NCBI GenBank assembly: GCA_023091735.1
Contig: JALKBU010000225.1
Span: 1 to 58,957, forward strand
Length of the DNA stretch: 58,957 nucleotides
Direction: 5' to 3'
DNA from: Trichomonas tenax
Lineage: Eukaryota > Parabasalia > Trichomonadida > Trichomonadidae
Position numbers and translations under genes: made by a program. Positions 1-8,906 of the stretch are shown one piece after another; the first letter of the stretch is position 1, and every line of letters begins with the position of its first letter. Under the pieces are notes generated by a model. It was not told the origin of the DNA. It saw only the letters and a list, made by a program, of their open reading frames with translations, and ran no database searches.

Positions 1-321
1 CGTAATCGAATAGATTTTATTTTTAAATCTATAAATAAGCTCACTTTCACATCCTTTATATTCATTTATTAATTCACAACCTTCATTTTTAAGTTGTTCT
101 TTAACCCATTCAGGATTTAATCCACGACCTAAACGGACTGAAATCTCAGATGTATTTGTGTTTTCATGACTCGAAGAGTCTGAACCCAAAGGGTTCTTAG
201 GTAATTTGTCATTTATTTTATCATTTTTTATTACATTTTCTTTAGATTTATTTAAAAAATCATATTCATTTAATTGCTTAATTCCCCATTTCTTCATAAG
301 TTCAGGCGAAACGATTGTCAT
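1..321 (-). CDS. Maverick-element ORF, DUF723/MobE-like repeat protein (partial, runs off window)
   Basis: Reading leftward from ATG at 319-321 there is an open frame of 107 codons that runs off the window edge. It contains GLNPEWVKEQ followed by a C-E-L-I-N-E-Y pattern, matching the ORF at 58122-58769 almost residue for residue in this block, so the two are homologues. The repeat pattern (helix, cysteine, aromatic, polar) resembles the DUF723/MobE-type domains attached to nucleases in large DNA viruses; that link is an inference from memory and weak. The gene starts 148 bp inside the element terminus at 469 and points into the element. Two adjacent short hairpins (168-180 and 182-196) lie within the coding region without breaking the frame. 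Function unknown. Confidence 0.7.
   Translation of the reverse strand, partial: MTIVSPELMKKWGIKQLNEYDFLNKSKENVIKNDKINDKLPKNPLGSDSSSHENTNTSEISVRLGRGLNPEWVKEQLKNEGCELINEYKGCESELIYRFKNKIYSIT
168..196. repeat. Double-hairpin element inside coding sequence
   Basis: Two perfect mini-hairpins stand one base apart: GACTC-GAA-GAGTC (168-180) and GAACCC-AAA-GGGTTC (182-196). Each has a 5-6 bp stem and a 3-nt loop. They sit in the non-conserved linker of the 1-321 ORF, and the frame is kept. The same architecture occurs at 58332-58359 and 58832-58855. Confidence 0.75.
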
Positions 322-487
322 ATATATAGTCCCTTTTATCCAAAATAAAAAATTAAATTATTTTAAAAATTAACTTAAAAATTAGTTGCTCGGAATTACA
401 CTCTATATATATATGTTGTCATACATCCTTTATATTTAGAATGACAAGTAACCCCCCTAGTCTACTACTTTACGTAGGCAATATAAA

Positions 488-905
488 AAAGAAAAAAATC
501 ATACACAAGAAGTTCTGAAACTTATTATGAATGCTATTTACGGTAAATCTATTCAGAAATCCATTAAAACAAGAAATGCATATGTAGAATTACATCACAG
601 AGAACTGATTGGTATAGATATGGGACAATTTCATAACGATTTCGATGAATTACCTAACTGTTATTGTACTTATCACATTTCTATCGGTAAGAAAATTTAT
701 TATGATGAATTAGAAAATTATAATGGTGAACATTCAACATTTTAGATGTAAAGGTATTTCCGAAGAAAATATTGTAGACTATGCCAATAAACATTTCGAT
801 GGTAATATGAAGAAATTATATGAATATTTACACGATGGTAATGAAATAAACTTTGACTGATTACCCAGAAGTTTCTAAATGTATGAAAGAAATCGGAATT
901 CATAT
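488..905 (+). pseudogene. Fragment of protein-primed family B DNA polymerase (Maverick pPolB), frameshifted
   Basis: The frame entering position 497 reads NHTQEVLKLIMNAIYGKS, which matches polymerase motif B of protein-primed family B DNA polymerases (K-x3-N-S/A-x-Y-G-K). It continues through DMGQFHNDF to a stop at 743-745. The sequence resumes in another frame at about 744 as RCKGISEENIVDYANKHF and again at about 860 as YPEVSKCMKEIGIH, ending with TGA near 900. The exonuclease domain and motifs A and C are absent. It adjoins the terminus of the left element, so it looks like a relic of an older Maverick into which, or beside which, the newer one inserted. It cannot make a working polymerase. 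Confidence 0.75.
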
Positions 906-965
906 CAAGGTTGTGTTCTGAAAAATATTTTAATAAAAATAATATAGAAATTTATTTTTGTGTAT

Positions 966-1455
966 TTATTTAGATATATTCTCCGGTATTAACGCCTTAA
1001 CTTTTCTCTGAAACTTTTCACAGTGAGCAATTTCACCGTTTTTATTAACCCTTAATAACATAAATTGCGTTAACCTTACAATATTTATTCTTTGTTATAC
1101 ATCCCTCACCAATATCTTTAACATCTAACTGAACATCATCAGCATCAGTTAATAGCTTAATGAATTTCATCAAAATTATGTCGTCAGCAATAATTAACTT
1201 ATTAATGTAAATTGGATTATCACGTATCATCTGAATAACTAAATTAAGAACTTTGATTTCATTTTTCAACATTTTAATTTCGGGATTTTCTTCAGCAATT
1301 TCTTCAGTGGGTATATCACAATATTTAACTGTAACGTATTCATCCGCATTATCTTGCGATGCGTTAACGTAAATATTGGTTTCAGGTTTAACATTAACGT
1401 TTTGAGATTGTTTTGATTCTTCACGCTTTAAACTAATCATGGCATTCATATTCAT
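966..1455 (-). pseudogene. Small Maverick-associated hypothetical protein, one frameshift
   Basis: An ATG at 1455 opens 136 codons, with a helical middle (ENPEIKMLKNEIKVLNLVIQ) and ending CKVNAIYVIKG then TAA at 1045. Just before that stop, another frame continues plausibly as VNKNGEIAHCEKFQRKVKAL and ends at a TAA (966-968), so one indel near 1048-1052 probably truncated the original protein. It lies downstream of, and antisense to, the polymerase relic. No family recognised; association with the old element is by position. Confidence 0.5.
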
Positions 1456-1525
1456 ATTTTTTTAAAATAAAATTTGCAATAATAGTTGAAATTTTCAGAA
1501 AACAATTTATTGTTTGATTCCAATT

Positions 1526-1828
1526 TTATTGAATATTTATATTTAGAGCATTCATTAGTTTCTTAATTTGAATAATTATTTCATCGATTTCATCCCGTTA
1601 TTTATTAATTTTTTCATTAATTTCTTCATTATTCCCATTATATTTCTTGTAAGAATAATCTGTAATTAACTTTATAACAAACAATTTATTGTTTGATTGC
1701 GAATTAGATTCGCCAGATATATAGTTTTTTATACCTGGCAAAATTATAATTAAAATTATTTTTCGGATGTTTTTCTACGTGTAAACATCTAAAATTTTAA
1801 TAATTTGTTCATGAGTAATTCCGGACAT
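1526..1828 (-). pseudogene. Small element-associated gene with two in-frame stops
   Basis: From ATG at 1826-1828 the minus strand reads MSGITHEQIIKILDVYT, then TAG, and stays coding-like in the same frame to KYNGNNEEINEKINK, then TAA, then RDEIDEIIIQIKKLMNALN, ending TAA at 1526-1528. The single open frame with only point stops suggests nonsense decay and not shuffling. Together with the gene at 966-1455 it forms a small same-strand cluster typical of the Maverick accessory region. No function can be named. Confidence 0.45.
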
Positions 1829-2257
1829 CTTTTAATAAAAATAAAAAAATATTTTTTATAGCTATCACAAAATGTTACAAATTATTTTGTCATGTAATTT
1901 TTGTCATTTTTATTTGTCTTATTTGTAATGTTGTCACTTTTGTTTGTAAGTTTTGTAAACTATTTGTAAACATATGTAAACTTCAGAAAAATATTTGTGG
2001 GAAAATCAAGCAAGGGTTTTGATAGGAATCTCAGAAAAATTGAGGGAAAATCAAGCAATCATTCAATTTCGCACGAAGTATTTGAGAAATATTTTTCGCT
2101 AGGCTTTAAGGTTAGTTGCTATTGATTGTTACTTTAGATAGAAGGTCTACTAAACCACTATAATTAAATTAAATATTACATATATATTTAATAGTTCTGA
2201 ATATTAACACCAGAAATTTTTTAGTTGTTGTTATAATTATTTATTAGAGAAAAATGT
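1829..2257. other. AT-rich intergenic with TTTGT-rich low complexity
   Basis: No gene is seen. About 1890-1990 is a run of TTTGT/TTTGTAA variants. A direct repeat, GGGAAAATCAAGCAA, occurs near 1998 and again near 2044. It lies between the decayed Maverick remnants and the inverted-repeat element. Confidence 0.5.
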
Positions 2258-2535
2258 TGCATACCGAAAGTTGTCACGACAAAGTGACATAAAAGTGACA
2301 CGTAAACCAAAAATATATTAACCGAGTTGACATTTAAAATACTCTTTATATGGTGCAGATATCATATGTTTGCAATATAGGATGTTGCATACCGAAGTTG
2401 TCACGAAAAGTGACAAAAGTGCAATATCTGACATGTAAACATGTATATTTGACAAATAAATACTCCCGTGGCATGTGATTATAAATTATTATTGGAAGAA
2501 TGATATCCTATATTTGTTTAAATTTACTTTGAAAA

Positions 2536-2651
2536 GAAAAATTAAATGCTTGATTGGGACTGGTAGCCAAGGTGCTAGCAATCCAATCCACAGTTCTTCT
2601 TTTCAGACTCTATTTTCGAAATAATCAGCGATTTACTCTACAGAATGACAA
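2536..2651 (+). repeat. Left arm of 115-bp inverted repeat
   Basis: Starts AAAATTAAATGCTTGATTGG and ends near CTCTACAGAATGAC. It is near-identical to the reverse complement of 3239-3356, with only a handful of mismatches. Confidence 0.85.
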
Positions 2652-3238
2652 TGAAAGGTTGAAATATAGAAATTACTCTTATGCAATTATACAATTTCTC
2701 TTTATATTATCTTCAGTTATAATTTTAATAAATTCGATATTGATCAAAATTTATGAATGAAGATCGGATAGTTTTTCACTTTCATCGCCAGTCTATATCC
2801 TATGTGTTGCATGATTATTGGAGCTTTATTATAATTTTTGATCAATTTATAAATTTTGCTTATAATGAGAAACAAATATGATTGATCGGTGTAATGTATT
2901 CATGAAAAATTTTTTCAACAATTAACATGAATTAAACATAGCTATTCTATCTGAATTGATAGAATAGTTTATAAAGTAACAACAACTATACGCCATTGTA
3001 ATCATAGTACTATCTTGTTTAAATAATATATAAATTAAAATAATTATTTTTTTTAAATTGAAACCGGAATATGCAATCAAACAGATAGAAACATATTTTG
3101 CGGAAGCATGGCAAATCATTGCTTTGCCTTGTAAATGCATTTGATTATATGAATATAAGCACTGAAAGGTAAAAATATGTGCTGGATAGATATGATTATG
3201 GCTATCAGTATCAATCTAGCACACAGATTTGCTTTTCA

Positions 3239-3356
3239 TAGTCATTCTGTAGAGTAAATCGCTGATTATTTCGAAAATAGAGTCTGAAAGGAAGAACTGT
3301 GGATTGGATTGCTAGCACCTTGGCTACAAATCCCAATCAAGCATTTAATTTTGCTC
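3239..3356 (-). repeat. Right arm of 115-bp inverted repeat
   Basis: Reverse complement of 2536-2651. It contains ATCGCTGATTATTTCG and GGATTGGATTGCTAGCACC. The two arms enclose about 590 bp. Confidence 0.85.
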
Positions 3357-3625
3357 TTCAGAGGCATTCTGAAGTGGAAATCTTTGATTTCTTAATGATG
3401 GCGTATGAAAGGAAGATCTGTGAGTTTAGCAACTAACATGCGTGGTACCTGTGTCAATGTAGTCCCCAGTTCTTCCCGTCAGACGCGATTTTGAAATAAA
3501 AACTAATACATAATTTAAATGATTATAGGACTTTACATGTCAAAAATATTAATATTTTGACACATAAAACTAGAGATTCTGACATCTTTACATGTCAGAT
3601 AATATCACTTTTTCGTGACAACTTT

Positions 3626-4108
3626 CTGTACGTGACAATTTATTGGAGGAAAAAAAAATTTTTTTTTCATAACTAATAAAAATATTTTTTATTTTACAAA
3701 TTTCTAGGAAACTATTAATAAATCCCTACCATAAGAATTTACATTATTAATTAAACAATATATTTTAATAACAAATTATAAGAATTTATTACAATTTCGA
3801 TATAAATTATAGGAAAATTGTTTATTATATATATGTTAGGGAAGTTATGATTATGGATATTCTCAGAGTGCAATTTTTTCAGGGTTAGACAAATTTTTGG
3901 ATTACCCTGAAAATCAAACTCTGTATACTACTATAAATAAAAATAAATTATTTGCATAGTTTTTGTCATCACATTATAGTGTGATCATTGGATGCAATCT
4001 TGAAATGTGACATGTTCTACGTCTTCGTATTAAATATTTAAAATTGCAAACACATTTTAGTCCACCAAAACAATGATATTTTCAAAGGAATAACAATAAT
4101 AAAATTGT
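3626..4108. other. Intergenic, AT-rich
   Basis: No gene is seen between the inverted-repeat element and the SHIPPO gene. It contains an A/T homopolymer stretch near 3652-3668 and short AT runs. Confidence 0.5.
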
Positions 4109-5347
4109 TCATCCATAGCAAATATCGAGTGTTGCCTTAGGACGCATTGTAAACATCGGTCCCTTAAGTGTGGATTCCAACTGGACGTATTCACCAGTCT
4201 GCTGGAAATGCTCTGTTCCATAGCGGCGTCCGATGGAAACTCTTGGACTTGAAGGTCGAACACCATTTAGATTGACATAATAATCCGCAGGACTTGGTGT
4301 GCTCTCAGCATTCGTTGTGTGGATTCCTCTTGTCCTTGGGCCGTGGAATGTCGACTTAACAGCATCACTTCCGAAGCTCTTAGAGACCTGATAAGCGCCA
4401 GGACCAGGAGTGTCCTCGACAGACCTTTCTCGCCTCGATCCACTGATTTTGACTGGAGGGAGATCTTTTCCGAACTCTGGTGGTGCGTAGTTCACGCCAG
4501 GTGTTGTTTCTGTCGTCGTGTAATACCTTGAACGCATCGAATAACGAGGGCTCGAATTTCTTGGCCTTGTGTCGTTATATGGAGCTGTTGTGATGTCAAC
4601 GTGCTCTTTCGTCCTTCCGTGCATGTAAATTCGAGGCACATTCGACAAAAGCGTCGTGTCTGTGTTATAAGAGGCCGGTCCTGGACCTGTTATGTCAACA
4701 GAATGATTGATCACTTGTCCGATGTAACCTTTATTGTGATTTGGTGACAAACGAGGTGTCATGTACTGCCCCGGTCCAGGAGTGTCCTCAATGTGATCTT
4801 TGTATATCCTCTGACCGATTCTTCCGCCTCTTGCAGTTTGAGGTGCGCGAATGACATAAGCGCCTGGTCCTGGAGTGTCGTTTTTGACAGATATCGCTCG
4901 CTCGCTTGGTCCGTGGAATCTTATGCCTTTATTCGGGTTCCCAAAGTCAGTAGATATCTTATATTCGCCAGGTCCAGGTCCAACATCGACTTTTTCGACA
5001 TTTGATTTAGTGTGAATGTACACTTTCGGTGAGTTCGATCCAAGCGGCTTTGAATAATCATATGGTCCCGGTGTAGATTCTGGTTCATTAATTTTTGTTC
5101 GACCTTTCATTGTCCATTTCTTTCCTGTTCCTATAGTAGAAGGAATATTGGAGTAGGGCGCTGTGTTTACATAAACCTTTTCCTCGTATCTCCCTTTGAT
5201 CTTGATTTTCGGCATTTCTGCGGCAATGTCACGCCGAGTTGAGTACGCTCCTGGTCCGGGTGAACTCATTCGCGCGGAAGAGGTCATGTAGCTGCCAATC
5301 GGCTCTGGAGGAGCATCAGGAGGCAGTGGAGCAAAGAAATCGGACAT
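4109..5347 (-). CDS. SHIPPO-repeat (sperm-tail PG-rich / ODF3-CIMAP-like) protein
   Basis: A 412-aa protein with about nine PGPGxY-type motifs spread through its length, e.g. SSPGPGAY (about 28-35), DTPGPGAY (about 158), DTPGPGQY (about 190), DTPGPGAY (about 314) and STPSPADYY (about 350). Basic G/R patches such as IKGRYEEK and FHGP recur between them. SHIPPO repeats are known in proteins lining axonemal doublets (ODF3/CIMAP family), so a structural role in the flagella or recurrent flagellum is likely. The ATG at 5347 follows TCACCAAAAATCAAAAAA, an Initiator-like context. The gene ends in TGA, showing that TGA is used as a stop here. No catalytic domain. Confidence 0.85.
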   Translation of the reverse strand: MSDFFAPLPPDAPPEPIGSYMTSSARMSSPGPGAYSTRRDIAAEMPKIKIKGRYEEKVYVNTAPYSNIPSTIGTGKKWTMKGRTKINEPESTPGPYDYSKPLGSNSPKVYIHTKSNVEKVDVGPGPGEYKISTDFGNPNKGIRFHGPSERAISVKNDTPGPGAYVIRAPQTARGGRIGQRIYKDHIEDTPGPGQYMTPRLSPNHNKGYIGQVINHSVDITGPGPASYNTDTTLLSNVPRIYMHGRTKEHVDITTAPYNDTRPRNSSPRYSMRSRYYTTTETTPGVNYAPPEFGKDLPPVKISGSRRERSVEDTPGPGAYQVSKSFGSDAVKSTFHGPRTRGIHTTNAESTPSPADYYVNLNGVRPSSPRVSIGRRYGTEHFQQTGEYVQLESTLKGPMFTMRPKATLDICYG

Positions 5348-5916
5348 TTTTTTGATTTTTGGTGAGTTTAAATTTTTGCTATAAATCGATTAACCATATT
5401 GTGTGCTGCAGGAAAAATCAATAAAAATTGATGCTCAACGTTGAGATTATTTCAATGCGAAATTTTCATTTTTGTTGCAGGATTTTCTGGATGTGCATCG
5501 ATTAGACCCATTGCAGTGATGTGAACTTTTGATTCTCACGTGTTATTTTTACATTTTTTATGTTTGAAAGACGTGAAATGTTTTTGCCTTATTTTAACGG
5601 ACAAATATGATTTAGTGAAATCTTTATTGCATTCATATCAAGCGTAGTTAGATACCATAGAAGACACAGCACTTGCCAAGCTACAGTTCTAAACACATTG
5701 CTGAATCATTTAATGTTTTATCATTTTCAATCATTGGAGTAGGGATTGCTTATATCTGAATTTTAAAATTATAATATTTAATAATATAATAAACAATCTA
5801 TAAATACTAATACTTCGAGTAACATAACATATATTGACAAACAGAAATCATCGAAATGTAATATTAATTATTATTCTTTTCGATTGCAATCACAATAATT
5901 AAGTTTTCTGATGACA
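5348..5916. other. Intergenic
   Basis: AT-rich DNA between the SHIPPO gene and the RNase P subunit gene. The part next to 5347 must hold the SHIPPO promoter. No other feature recognised. Confidence 0.4.
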
Positions 5917-6324
5917 TTAATTGCTGAATAAGCTCATCATGATCTTTCGCTTCTTTTCGTTTTTGATATTTTGTTTTTGTGGAATAGGCTTAGGAGGCAA
6001 TACAGGCTTTGGTGCCTCTTTGGAGCGCTGCATATTTATTCGTTGAACATGTTTGCATTTCGAACAATTATATTCCAAAAATTTTGTATTTGGATATTTT
6101 CTATTTCCATCAATCGTAACTTGACAGTTTTCGCCTAGGTGAAACAACGAAAAGCATTTGAAGCAAAACATTTTCTTAAAATATGGAGGAATATCTTTTC
6201 TTCCTTCTCTGATTGTTTCCATCATCTCACGTAAAAGAGATGCCGCCAATTCAGGGGATGTCTCATTTATTTTTAATGCAGAGTCCCAATAATGCTGAAT
6301 TGTCGCTGATTCAACCCCTTCCAT
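5917..6324 (-). CDS. RNase P/MRP protein subunit Rpr2/Rpp21/Snm1 family
   Basis: A 135-aa protein with helical N-terminus then FCFKCFSLFHLGENCQVTI and YNCSKCKHVQRI, a four-cysteine zinc site (C54, C57, C87, C90) in the order and spacing of the Rpr2/Rpp21/SNM1 family. The preceding IPPYFKKMFC block is also typical (basic helix before the first CxxC). The C-terminus is proline- and lysine-rich. The family binds RNase P RNA and helps 5' processing of pre-tRNA in the nucleus. The ATG at 6322-6324 is preferred; a longer frame would need GTG. A TGTCATGTAAA box lies 38-48 nt upstream. Confidence 0.85.
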   Translation of the reverse strand: MEGVESATIQHYWDSALKINETSPELAASLLREMMETIREGRKDIPPYFKKMFCFKCFSLFHLGENCQVTIDGNRKYPNTKFLEYNCSKCKHVQRINMQRSKEAPKPVLPPKPIPQKQNIKNEKKRKIMMSLFSN

Positions 6325-6361
6325 AATTGTCACTTTTTAGTATGCTTTTGTCATATTTCCC

Positions 6362-6372
6362 TTTACATGACA
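6362..6372 (-). promoter_or_regulatory. TGTCATGTAAA upstream box
   Basis: In coding orientation this reads TGTCATGTAAA, 38-48 nt before the ATG of the RNase P subunit gene. It resembles boxes before the genes starting at 34666, 45739 and 56980. Promoter role is inferred from recurrence only. Confidence 0.4.
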
Positions 6373-6747
6373 AAATAATTGTATTTTCAAATAGAAACCA
6401 AATGATAATAGGTTAGCATGCTAACATAATAGCAATGGAGCTCTATTATGTACATTTTGATTAATGAATTTATATCGTCATTTATTCACCATGATATTTT
6501 GGAAATATGATCATTAATTTTCCAAAAGATAACTATAAGGGTATGTTAAAGCTATCAGAAGTTCCTGTAAAATTTAGGAGATTCTGAGCTTGAACACACA
6601 AATATATTTAATTCATATTTATAGCATTATAAAATCATTGAGATAAGTGTAATAATACGACTTCTATAAAGTTTATTTAATGTAGTAAAGAATATTCTGA
6701 TTTTTATGTATATCGTTAAAAATATTATTAATACAAGAAACAAAATC

Positions 6748-6948
6748 TTAGAAGATAAATATGAGCGCCAAACAGAAGCCTGCTGTAGCTCCAAAATATG
6801 CTGCCAACGAATAACCGTTATATGAAAGTTCTGGTGATTTTGCTTTGAATCCGATTGCTAAAAATGTTAGAGCGATTGCTCCGAATATTGCGACGTAAAT
6901 ATAGGGAACATGTGCAGAAAGAATTGTATTTGTGACTGCAAAAGTCAT
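6748..6948 (-). CDS. Small polytopic membrane protein (start uncertain)
   Basis: 66 aa from ATG 6948: a hydrophobic segment, VAIFGAIALTFLAIGFKA, a short polar loop with SPELSYNGYS, and a second hydrophobic segment ending ALIFIF. Upstream the same frame stays open and protein-like for 28 codons (VLREPNPQWRIIANKFACP, then a further hydrophobic stretch), back to an ATA at the position where a start would be expected. The real protein may therefore be about 95 aa with three membrane segments, starting at a non-ATG codon or carrying a lost start. No family recognised. Confidence 0.55.
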   Translation of the reverse strand: MTFAVTNTILSAHVPYIYVAIFGAIALTFLAIGFKAKSPELSYNGYSLAAYFGATAGFCLALIFIF

Positions 6949-7506
6949 TAAAATGCCGAATATTGGGCACGCAAATTTGTTAGCGATGATGCGCCACTGT
7001 GGATTTGGTTCACGGAGAACTTTTGTTATTTTACGATGTCAGATTGGAAATTTTACTTGGCAAATTGTCAATTTATTTCACATCATTTTCGAAGTTTTTC
7101 TGTGACAAAGTTCATTATCTACGAAATACATTATTAAAGTAATAATTCCCTTCAAGTATTGTACCTATAGCTTAAATTATTCTATGTGATCTATAATAAA
7201 ATATCAAATTCAATAATATTTTCATTTTTGAACTGAATAGAGTTTGAAAACAACATACATTGTGTAAATGATGAATATTTTTGCTTAGATTATATGATGT
7301 TACGCGTATTCAAAGTATAATTATTTTGGCATACTTCGATTTACTGAGTAGTTATTGTTCAGCAGCTATATGAGACAATAACCTGCTTAAAAGCGTAAAA
7401 TAAGCAAAAAAAAAAAAAAATAATAATAATAATAAAAACGAAAACAGCTTTGAAAGATATTTTTATATAAGCAATAACGAAGGTGATAATTAACTTTAGT
7501 AACATT
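6949..7506. other. Intergenic, with possible N-terminal extension of the 6748 gene
   Basis: 6949-7032 may encode the 28-codon extension of the small membrane protein. The rest is AT-rich with an A13 run and a TAA/TAA microsatellite near 7398-7434. No other gene is seen. Confidence 0.4.
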
Positions 7507-8520
7507 TTATTTGCGCTTGGAGGTAGTTGAGCTGCTTGAACTGCTGGAAGATTTATCATTTGTACAACATCTATATGTGCAAATAATAATAGCAATGATA
7601 ATAGCTATGATCAAGGCCGCAATAATAACAATAATAAGAATGTGTACCCATATATCAAGCTCATAAATTCCAACCAATGTTCCCATTGTCAAGATTCTGT
7701 TGTCATTCTTGATTCTTCCGAACAGGTCTCTAACTAGTTTGTTCTGGTTCTTTATCTTCCAACTGAATCGCGCGCGATCTTCTAGGTTATAAGTTGGGTC
7801 GAGAATGTGTGGATCCTTTGGTGTAAGACCAACCAATGTATTTCCTTTTCCATACACCTTTCCTTTCTTCGATGTTCCTATGCTCGCATTGCCGAGAGAA
7901 GTTGCAATAACCTGCTGATCATTGCTACGATAGTAAACTTCGACTTCACCATCGATGTTAATGAGGGCAGTTTTGAATGTGTAATCGTCGTACCAAGTCT
8001 GGTTGTCTGTCTTGTTAACGTATTTGAGCTTCTCATATTCTGCCAACAGAGAGAAGCGATTGCATGACGAGAAGTAAACCTGTGAGTGATTCCACTGACG
8101 TTTGATCCTGTCTTTCGTCTTGATTGATCTTTCTGCGCCGATAACGTAAATTGTCTGGTCCTCTTTGAGGTTAGAGTTAACTCTGATAAGTGTGTAGTAA
8201 TCTGGCTCGCACCTGTCCGCTTGATCTCTGCAGAAGGTCGAAACACCTATAAAATACGATTTTGTCTTTGGATGATTGAAGTATCCTTTCTCTATGTTGT
8301 AGTGAGATACGGTAATTTCGATTTTATTGCCGAATATGAATGCTGTATCAAGAGCGATGCATGCTCTTCCTTTTGCGGGAATTTTAATTGGAATGACTTC
8401 GAGCAAACCTGGATTCAATACATTATAACTTAAAAGTGGGCAGTTGCCGATGACTTCGCCAGATTTTGGATGAAGACTGATTGCCTGTGTTAAAGCGAGG
8501 AATGAATAAAACATTGTCAT
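7507..8520 (-). CDS. Type I single-pass membrane protein, trichomonad-type
   Basis: A 337-aa protein with a short N-terminal hydrophobic segment (MFYSFLALTQAIS, likely signal peptide), an ectodomain of about 270 residues with potential N-glycosylation sites (e.g. NKTDNQT, NAS) and several cysteines, one strong membrane segment near residues 291-315 (ILIIVIIAALIIAIIIAIII), then a short tail with CTYRCC and a poly-serine run ending SKRK. The tail cysteines could be acylated. The family is not recognised; topology suggests a surface or endolysosomal glycoprotein. ATG at 8518-8520 chosen; a second ATG lies two codons downstream. Confidence 0.75.
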   Translation of the reverse strand: MTMFYSFLALTQAISLHPKSGEVIGNCPLLSYNVLNPGLLEVIPIKIPAKGRACIALDTAFIFGNKIEITVSHYNIEKGYFNHPKTKSYFIGVSTFCRDQADRCEPDYYTLIRVNSNLKEDQTIYVIGAERSIKTKDRIKRQWNHSQVYFSSCNRFSLLAEYEKLKYVNKTDNQTWYDDYTFKTALINIDGEVEVYYRSNDQQVIATSLGNASIGTSKKGKVYGKGNTLVGLTPKDPHILDPTYNLEDRARFSWKIKNQNKLVRDLFGRIKNDNRILTMGTLVGIYELDIWVHILIIVIIAALIIAIIIAIIICTYRCCTNDKSSSSSSSSTTSKRK

Positions 8521-8591
8521 TAAAAAGTGCCATTTTAACCAATAAAAAGGCTTATTTCTGCATTACTCGTCTAAGTGCGAGAGACTAAATG

Positions 8592-8906
8592 TAGGGTATA
8601 ATCAAGAAAAAGTAACGTGTTTACATGGCAGTTCTAAATACGTTTTGACATGTAAAGTCTGACATTATAACAAAGGGTGTTCTATTATGCTTGATAGACT
8701 CCATAGCAAGCTTGATACGCACTCTAACAGGCTTGAAATGAACTCTAGCAAGCTTAATAGACTCTCTAATAAGATTTGCCGATGCTATAACAAGTTTAAT
8801 TGAACTTTATAAATACAGATTCTGATTAGCTAACCAATTTTACATGTCTAAATGAAATACATTTGCCATGTAAACACGTCACTTTTCTTGACTCTTTATT
8901 ATACCC
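8592..8906. mobile_element. Small TIR element with internal 21-bp tandem repeat
   Basis: The left end, 8592-8630 (TAGGGTATAATCAAGAAAAA then GTGTTTACATGGCA), is the reverse complement, with small gaps, of 8864-8906 (TGCCATGTAAACACGTCACT then TTATTATACCC). Between them is the six-copy 21-bp array. There is no coding capacity, so it is a MITE-like non-autonomous element about 315 bp long. It lies just upstream of the membrane protein gene at 7507-8520 and could supply promoter sequence. Confidence 0.6.
8689..8814 (+). repeat. Six tandem copies of a 21-bp unit
   Basis: Units start at 8689, 8710, 8731, 8752, 8773 and 8794. The first four read GCTTGATAGACTCCATAGCAA-like (consensus GCTTGAtAgacTCtAgCAA); the last two are more degraded (GATTTGCCGATGCTATAACAA, GTTTAATTGAACTTTATAAAT). 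The period is exact at 21 bp. Confidence 0.8.

Larger units (their letters stand above)
1..469 (-). mobile_element. Terminus of a Maverick/Polinton-like element (extends left of window)
   Basis: Read on the minus strand from 469, the sequence begins AGTAGTAGACTAGGGGGG and is followed by AT-rich subterminal DNA and the inward ORF at 1-321. The same arrangement occurs in mirror image at 57981 (AGTAGTAATAGATGGGGG). Mavericks/Polintons are known to end in TIRs starting AG and to be common in trichomonads. Only one end is visible here, so the other TIR and the target duplication cannot be checked. Confidence 0.65.
2258..3625. mobile_element. Nested inverted-repeat element, non-autonomous
   Basis: The outer inverted repeats are 2394-2446 (GAAGTTGTCACGAAAAGTGA, later ATCTGACATGTAAA) and the reverse complement at about 3588-3625. 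A second direct copy of the left end is at 2258-2308. Inside is a longer pair of near-identical arms of about 115 bp (2536-2651 and 3239-3356). No intact ORF lies between; the longest frames lack ATG or are hydrophobic noise. The right side at 3345-3430 holds a degraded stretch reading ALQRHSEVEIFDFLMMAYE, possibly an ancient coding piece. No target duplication was established. Confidence 0.5.

Noticed and set aside
2554..2760. 68-codon hydrophobic frame in the inverted-repeat element
   Set aside because: Starts at TTG inside a repeat arm and has no motif.
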